Source: Cognatishimia sp. MH4019
GTDB taxonomy: Bacteria; Pseudomonadota; Alphaproteobacteria; Rhodobacterales; Rhodobacteraceae
Direction: 5' to 3'
DNA length: 64,000 nt
Assembly (NCBI RefSeq): GCF_020177595.1
Contig: NZ_JAHTBL010000001.1
Span: 372,001 to 436,000, forward strand
Position 1 is the stretch's first letter. Each line of letters starts with the position of its first letter. The position numbers and the translations under genes are program-made. Below the pieces are notes generated by a model. That model did no database searches and was not told the DNA's origin. It saw only the letters and a program-made list of their open reading frames with translations. Shown here one piece after another: positions 61,297 through 64,000 of this stretch.

Positions 61297-62667
61297 TTAT
61301 CCTCCGCTGTGCCCCAACATCGGTGTCAGGGCAGTTATCTCGCTCAGGCGGGTGCGCACATCCCGCTCGGAGCCGAAGCCGTAACGCGCCCAGCCAAGAC
61401 TGTCCAGACGCACCGCCTGCGCTTCGGCGCGGCGCCCTTCGATCTCAAGCGCTTCGGCTTTGAGCATCAGGAGCGTGGCCAGAAGGTTCGCGTTTTCCGA
61501 GCGGCGCACGACGGGCAGGTGGGAGTTGATCATGGTGATCGCCTCCAGCCCTTCGCCAGCGCTGATCTTATAGGCAATCAGGTTAACGGCCACATGAGCG
61601 GCATGCAGGCGCGTCTTGGGATCGGCGCGGTAATAGCTGTCGGCGGCCAGATAATTGGACAGGGCATAGTCACTGTCTGCTGCCGTGGCGAGACGGGCGA
61701 CAAGGAAATGGCTGTAGCCGCGCCGCGGGCCGGTCCAGCCCGAGTTTTGTGCAATCGCAAGCGCTTTTGAAGCATGGGCGCGACGCTGCCCCATCGACGC
61801 GCGCGGTCCAAGCGCGCCTTCGATTGCTTCAATCCAGCTGCGGGCCGTAATCGGACGCGGGTCTGACGCGCGGCCCACACCGCCCGGATTGATCCGGGCC
61901 AGCACTTGCGGCAGCACGCGCGCCACGCCTTCGCGGGTCATGCCGTTGCGCAATTCCGGCGCGTAATAGGCGCGCAGGATCATCATATCGAACCCGGTTA
62001 GAACCGTGTGGATATTGTCATCGTTAAATATGCTATCGGGCAGGCGGTAGAGGTCATTCAGCGGGCCGAGGGCTTGGGCCAGCTCCTCGTGCAGGCAATC
62101 GCGGATTTCCTGCGGGCTGACATCGCCGGGCATGAAAATCCCGACCTTGTCGCGCTTTTTCAAACGTGCCCAATCAACCGACGCCGTGCGGCGCAGCTTG
62201 CGAAACTCGGTCCAGCTTTGCACATGGGGCACCACGAAACAGGCCGCGGCAGGCACCGAACCTTGCAGCGTCTTGCGGGTGATAACGTTGACGGTGATGT
62301 TGGCATCCGCCCGCGTGGTCTGGCGAATGTCGATCTGCGCCTCATTGCGGAGCCGCGCGAGCAGTTTCGTCAGGTCATGTTGCAGGCTGGACGGAGCCTC
62401 GCCTGCGACACGCACGGTGATCGGACCTTCAAAGCGGGTCATGTACGGCAAAAGCCGCCCGCTTTCCATCCGGAAGGTCAGGTCAAGAAAGTCGCGACCG
62501 ATATCCTGATTGGAGCGTTGCGGGGCCGTGACTGGCGCGCTGGCAAAGGTTTTCATCGGCGGCAGGCTGTCGGGCAGGGCCGATGCGCGCGAAGTATACT
62601 CCATCGAGCCGCTTGGCATGCAGGCGGTCAAGAACATGATGGAAAGCGGAAAAAGTCTACGGAACAT
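61297..62667 (-). CDS. DUF2927 lipoprotein, HEExxQ protein
   Basis: A 456-residue envelope lipoprotein. The start at 62667 gives MFRRLFPLSIMFLTACMP with lipobox TAC and AAGG upstream; the longer frame lacks a signal start. The DUF2927 domain spans about residues 50-260 and shows CLHEELAQALGPLND, a zinc-protease-like HExxQ segment conserved in this family. The C-terminal half has helical repeats of TPR type (residues 280-440). First gene of the DUF2927-small membrane protein-VWA-kinase unit. Confidence 0.82.
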   Translation of the reverse strand: MFRRLFPLSIMFLTACMPSGSMEYTSRASALPDSLPPMKTFASAPVTAPQRSNQDIGRDFLDLTFRMESGRLLPYMTRFEGPITVRVAGEAPSSLQHDLTKLLARLRNEAQIDIRQTTRADANITVNVITRKTLQGSVPAAACFVVPHVQSWTEFRKLRRTASVDWARLKKRDKVGIFMPGDVSPQEIRDCLHEELAQALGPLNDLYRLPDSIFNDDNIHTVLTGFDMMILRAYYAPELRNGMTREGVARVLPQVLARINPGGVGRASDPRPITARSWIEAIEGALGPRASMGQRRAHASKALAIAQNSGWTGPRRGYSHFLVARLATAADSDYALSNYLAADSYYRADPKTRLHAAHVAVNLIAYKISAGEGLEAITMINSHLPVVRRSENANLLATLLMLKAEALEIEGRRAEAQAVRLDSLGWARYGFGSERDVRTRLSEITALTPMLGHSGG

Positions 62668-63209
62668 GGCTACCTTGCTGTCGACAGGATGTGGGGGAAG
62701 GGCCAATCAGAGGATGATCTTGTCAGGCATACATGTTGTCGGAAGCCAAAAGACCCCATCGCGCCCCACACGCAGAAAAGGTCAAAAAACGGCTTTAGAG
62801 TCAGGTGGTTGCCCAAAAAAAATCGTCCCAAAGATTGGTGCGTTGGCGGCAACATTCCAATGCAAGCAAGATCATTTGTAGACGAAATTGAATTAAGAGC
62901 ATGGCAAATTTTAGATGCTTTGCCACAAAGTTGCAGAAAGGACTCAGGTGGGGGAAGGGGCTTGAATATCTTGGGGAAGCAGCGCGTTTGAGACCCACAT
63001 ATTGTCCCCGTCCCGGACCTGATCCGGAACGGGGACAATTGGCCATAATGTGTTAGTGATAAATGGCTGTCTGGCGCCCGTCGCATGACTGACGGATGTC
63101 CGCCTTCAAAGTGCTGTTGCCAAGCGCGTGAACCGGGCCATCTCTTGTATCATTAGGCGTCTCGCTTCGGGGACAATCGCCACAGAAACCAACATTTTCC
63201 GGAGACATC
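62668..63209. other. 542-nt AT-richer gap without a gene
   Basis: Only one clear feature is seen: an extended copy of the dispersed palindrome at 63001-63039. The rest (62668-62990) has AT-rich stretches and short A runs without a supported gene; it might be a decayed insertion. Confidence 0.5.
63001..63039. repeat. Dispersed palindrome, extended 39-nt copy
   Basis: The core 63010-63030 (GTCCCGGACC / TGATCCGGAAC) is the shared 21-bp unit; here the symmetry extends outward to ATTGTCCCCGT / ACGGGGACAAT, giving 17-bp arms with one mismatch around a 5-nt centre. Confidence 0.75.
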
Positions 63210-64000
63210 ATGGATTTGACTGAGATTTTAGCCCTGATCGCAAGCCTTTCAGGAGAGCCTGAGATCCCAGATCAGTTCGCGCCCTATTTCGAAGGTGGGG
63301 CGGCTTCTGCCTATCCGATCACTGTTGTGCCCTGCCCACTGCCGTTGGCTCGTAACGAGATTGAGGGCGACACCGTCATTTGTGGCACCGTCAACGTGCC
63401 TGAGCGCCATGAGATGCCCGACGGGAAGCGGATCGATCTTTACTTTACGGTCATGCGTGCGCATTCGGCAGTGCCTGAGCCGGATCCGGTGCTCCATCTT
63501 CATGGTGGGCCGGGGGGCGGCGCTGTGACGAGTATCGAAATGTATGCCGGGATTTTCGAGCCCCTCCGGCGCACCCGCGACATCGTCATGTTCGACCAGC
63601 GCGCCGCAGTGCTGTCTTCCCAATCCACGACCTGCCGCGCGGCGCTGGATCAGTCTATTGGCAACGCCATCGACGGCACGTTCTCTTTCGTTGACGTCAC
63701 TTCCGAGGACGGCTCACTCACTGCTGCCGATTTGCTGACCGAATGTGTGGCCGAGATCGAGGCCACGGGCACCGATCTTGCTGCCTACAATACCGTTGAA
63801 AACGCCAATGATGCTGTCGCCCTCATGGAGGCGCTTGGCTATGACAGCTACAATGTCCACGGGATATCCTACGGCACACGTCTGACCCTCGAAATCCTGC
63901 GCTCGCATCCCGAGAATGTGCGCTCGGCGGTGATTGACGGCGTCGCGCCGCTTCAGGTTGCGCTTTATGACACGCTGGCGCTGCCGGCTTCTGAAGCGAT
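63210..64000 (+). CDS. Alpha/beta hydrolase (proline iminopeptidase-like), 3' truncated by window edge
   Basis: The frame is open from ATG 63210 (CGGAG 7 nt upstream) to the end, 263 codons. Oxyanion region HLHGGPGGG (about residues 97-104), strand FDQRAA, and nucleophile elbow GISYG with Ser220 mark a serine hydrolase of the peptidase S33/Tap-like group. The usual DQRGxGxS segment reads DQRAAVLSS, which is atypical. No signal peptide is apparent. The Asp and His of the triad lie outside the window. Confidence 0.83.
   Translation, partial: MDLTEILALIASLSGEPEIPDQFAPYFEGGAASAYPITVVPCPLPLARNEIEGDTVICGTVNVPERHEMPDGKRIDLYFTVMRAHSAVPEPDPVLHLHGGPGGGAVTSIEMYAGIFEPLRRTRDIVMFDQRAAVLSSQSTTCRAALDQSIGNAIDGTFSFVDVTSEDGSLTAADLLTECVAEIEATGTDLAAYNTVENANDAVALMEALGYDSYNVHGISYGTRLTLEILRSHPENVRSAVIDGVAPLQVALYDTLALPASEA

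Noticed and set aside
1-64000. CRISPR arrays, insertion sequences, integrons
   Set aside because: No regularly spaced direct repeats, transposase motifs or att-type repeats were seen. The repeated palindromes are too few and too widely spaced for an array.

Overview
The window is a chromosomal segment from an alphaproteobacterium of the Rhodobacterales (Roseobacter/Rhodobacter group). Supporting signs are high GC with strong GC3, a GTA-type endolysin and holin pair, the trpGDC-moaC-moeA arrangement beside lexA, an SOS box of the alphaproteobacterial GTTC-N7-GTTC type, a perfect CtrA-type TTAA-N7-TTAA box, a B12-dependent ribonucleotide reductase, and the paired small-family genes for an RlmI-like methyltransferase and a solo PIN protein. 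No replication or conjugation genes, insertion sequences or CRISPR arrays were seen.

Layout. 1-1.8 kb: 3' part of a lysis cassette (GH108 endolysin, 3-TM holin, XhlA-like microprotein, hypothetical) resembling the gene-transfer-agent release locus. 1.8-5.1 kb: cytochrome c maturation genes ccmF-ccmH and a PaaG-type enoyl-CoA hydratase/isomerase. 5.2-10.9 kb: gltA, gltX, comEC (CtrA box in its promoter region) and lexA (SOS box). 10.9-15 kb: trpG-trpD-trpC-moaC-moeA, transcribed leftward with overlapping ends. 15-17 kb: an envelope divergent polysaccharide deacetylase and a Rho_N-like small protein. 17.1-23.7 kb: a long leftward unit fabI-lysE-type exporter-gpt-aminotransferase-ppiD-trpE. 23.8-26.6 kb: pdxH, double cold-shock protein, DUF192 protein, tRNA-Pro and two lipoproteins. 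27.1-31.3 kb: nrdJ behind a possible NrdR box pair, followed by an AT-rich ImmA-like protease gene that looks acquired. 31.3-34.6 kb: matB-like synthetase, an ECF sigma factor divergent from a secreted EF-hand protein, and a Cys/His-rich secreted peptide. 34.6-37.2 kb: ilvB-ilvN behind a leader peptide and attenuator. 37.4-39.3 kb: MFS transporter and YciI protein. 39.4-46.3 kb: a NarL-type two-component system divergent from an oversized TRAP transporter of TakP type. 46.3-47.3 kb: soxR with a perfect SoxR box and a 50-residue putative target. 47.4-52.9 kb: bpt, RDD and DUF2852 membrane proteins, ybaK, glnE. 53-55.6 kb: Entner-Doudoroff genes edd-eda behind a LacI-type operator. 55.7-62.7 kb: small proteins, lipoproteins, RlmI-like methyltransferase, PIN protein, M48 protease, and a kinase-fold/VWA/DUF2927 group. 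The right edge cuts an alpha/beta hydrolase.

Most of the window is housekeeping. Its less routine content is regulatory: a clear ilv attenuator with a leader peptide rich in branched-chain residues, hairpins between genes of two operons, a hairpin that hides a ribosome binding site and start codon, a dispersed 21-bp palindromic repeat, and operator sites for LexA, CtrA, SoxR, NrdR, NarL-type and LacI-type regulators. The lysis cassette and a CtrA-box comEC suggest a cell that releases and takes up DNA by gene transfer agent. All functional assignments come from motif recognition by eye; no database search was run.
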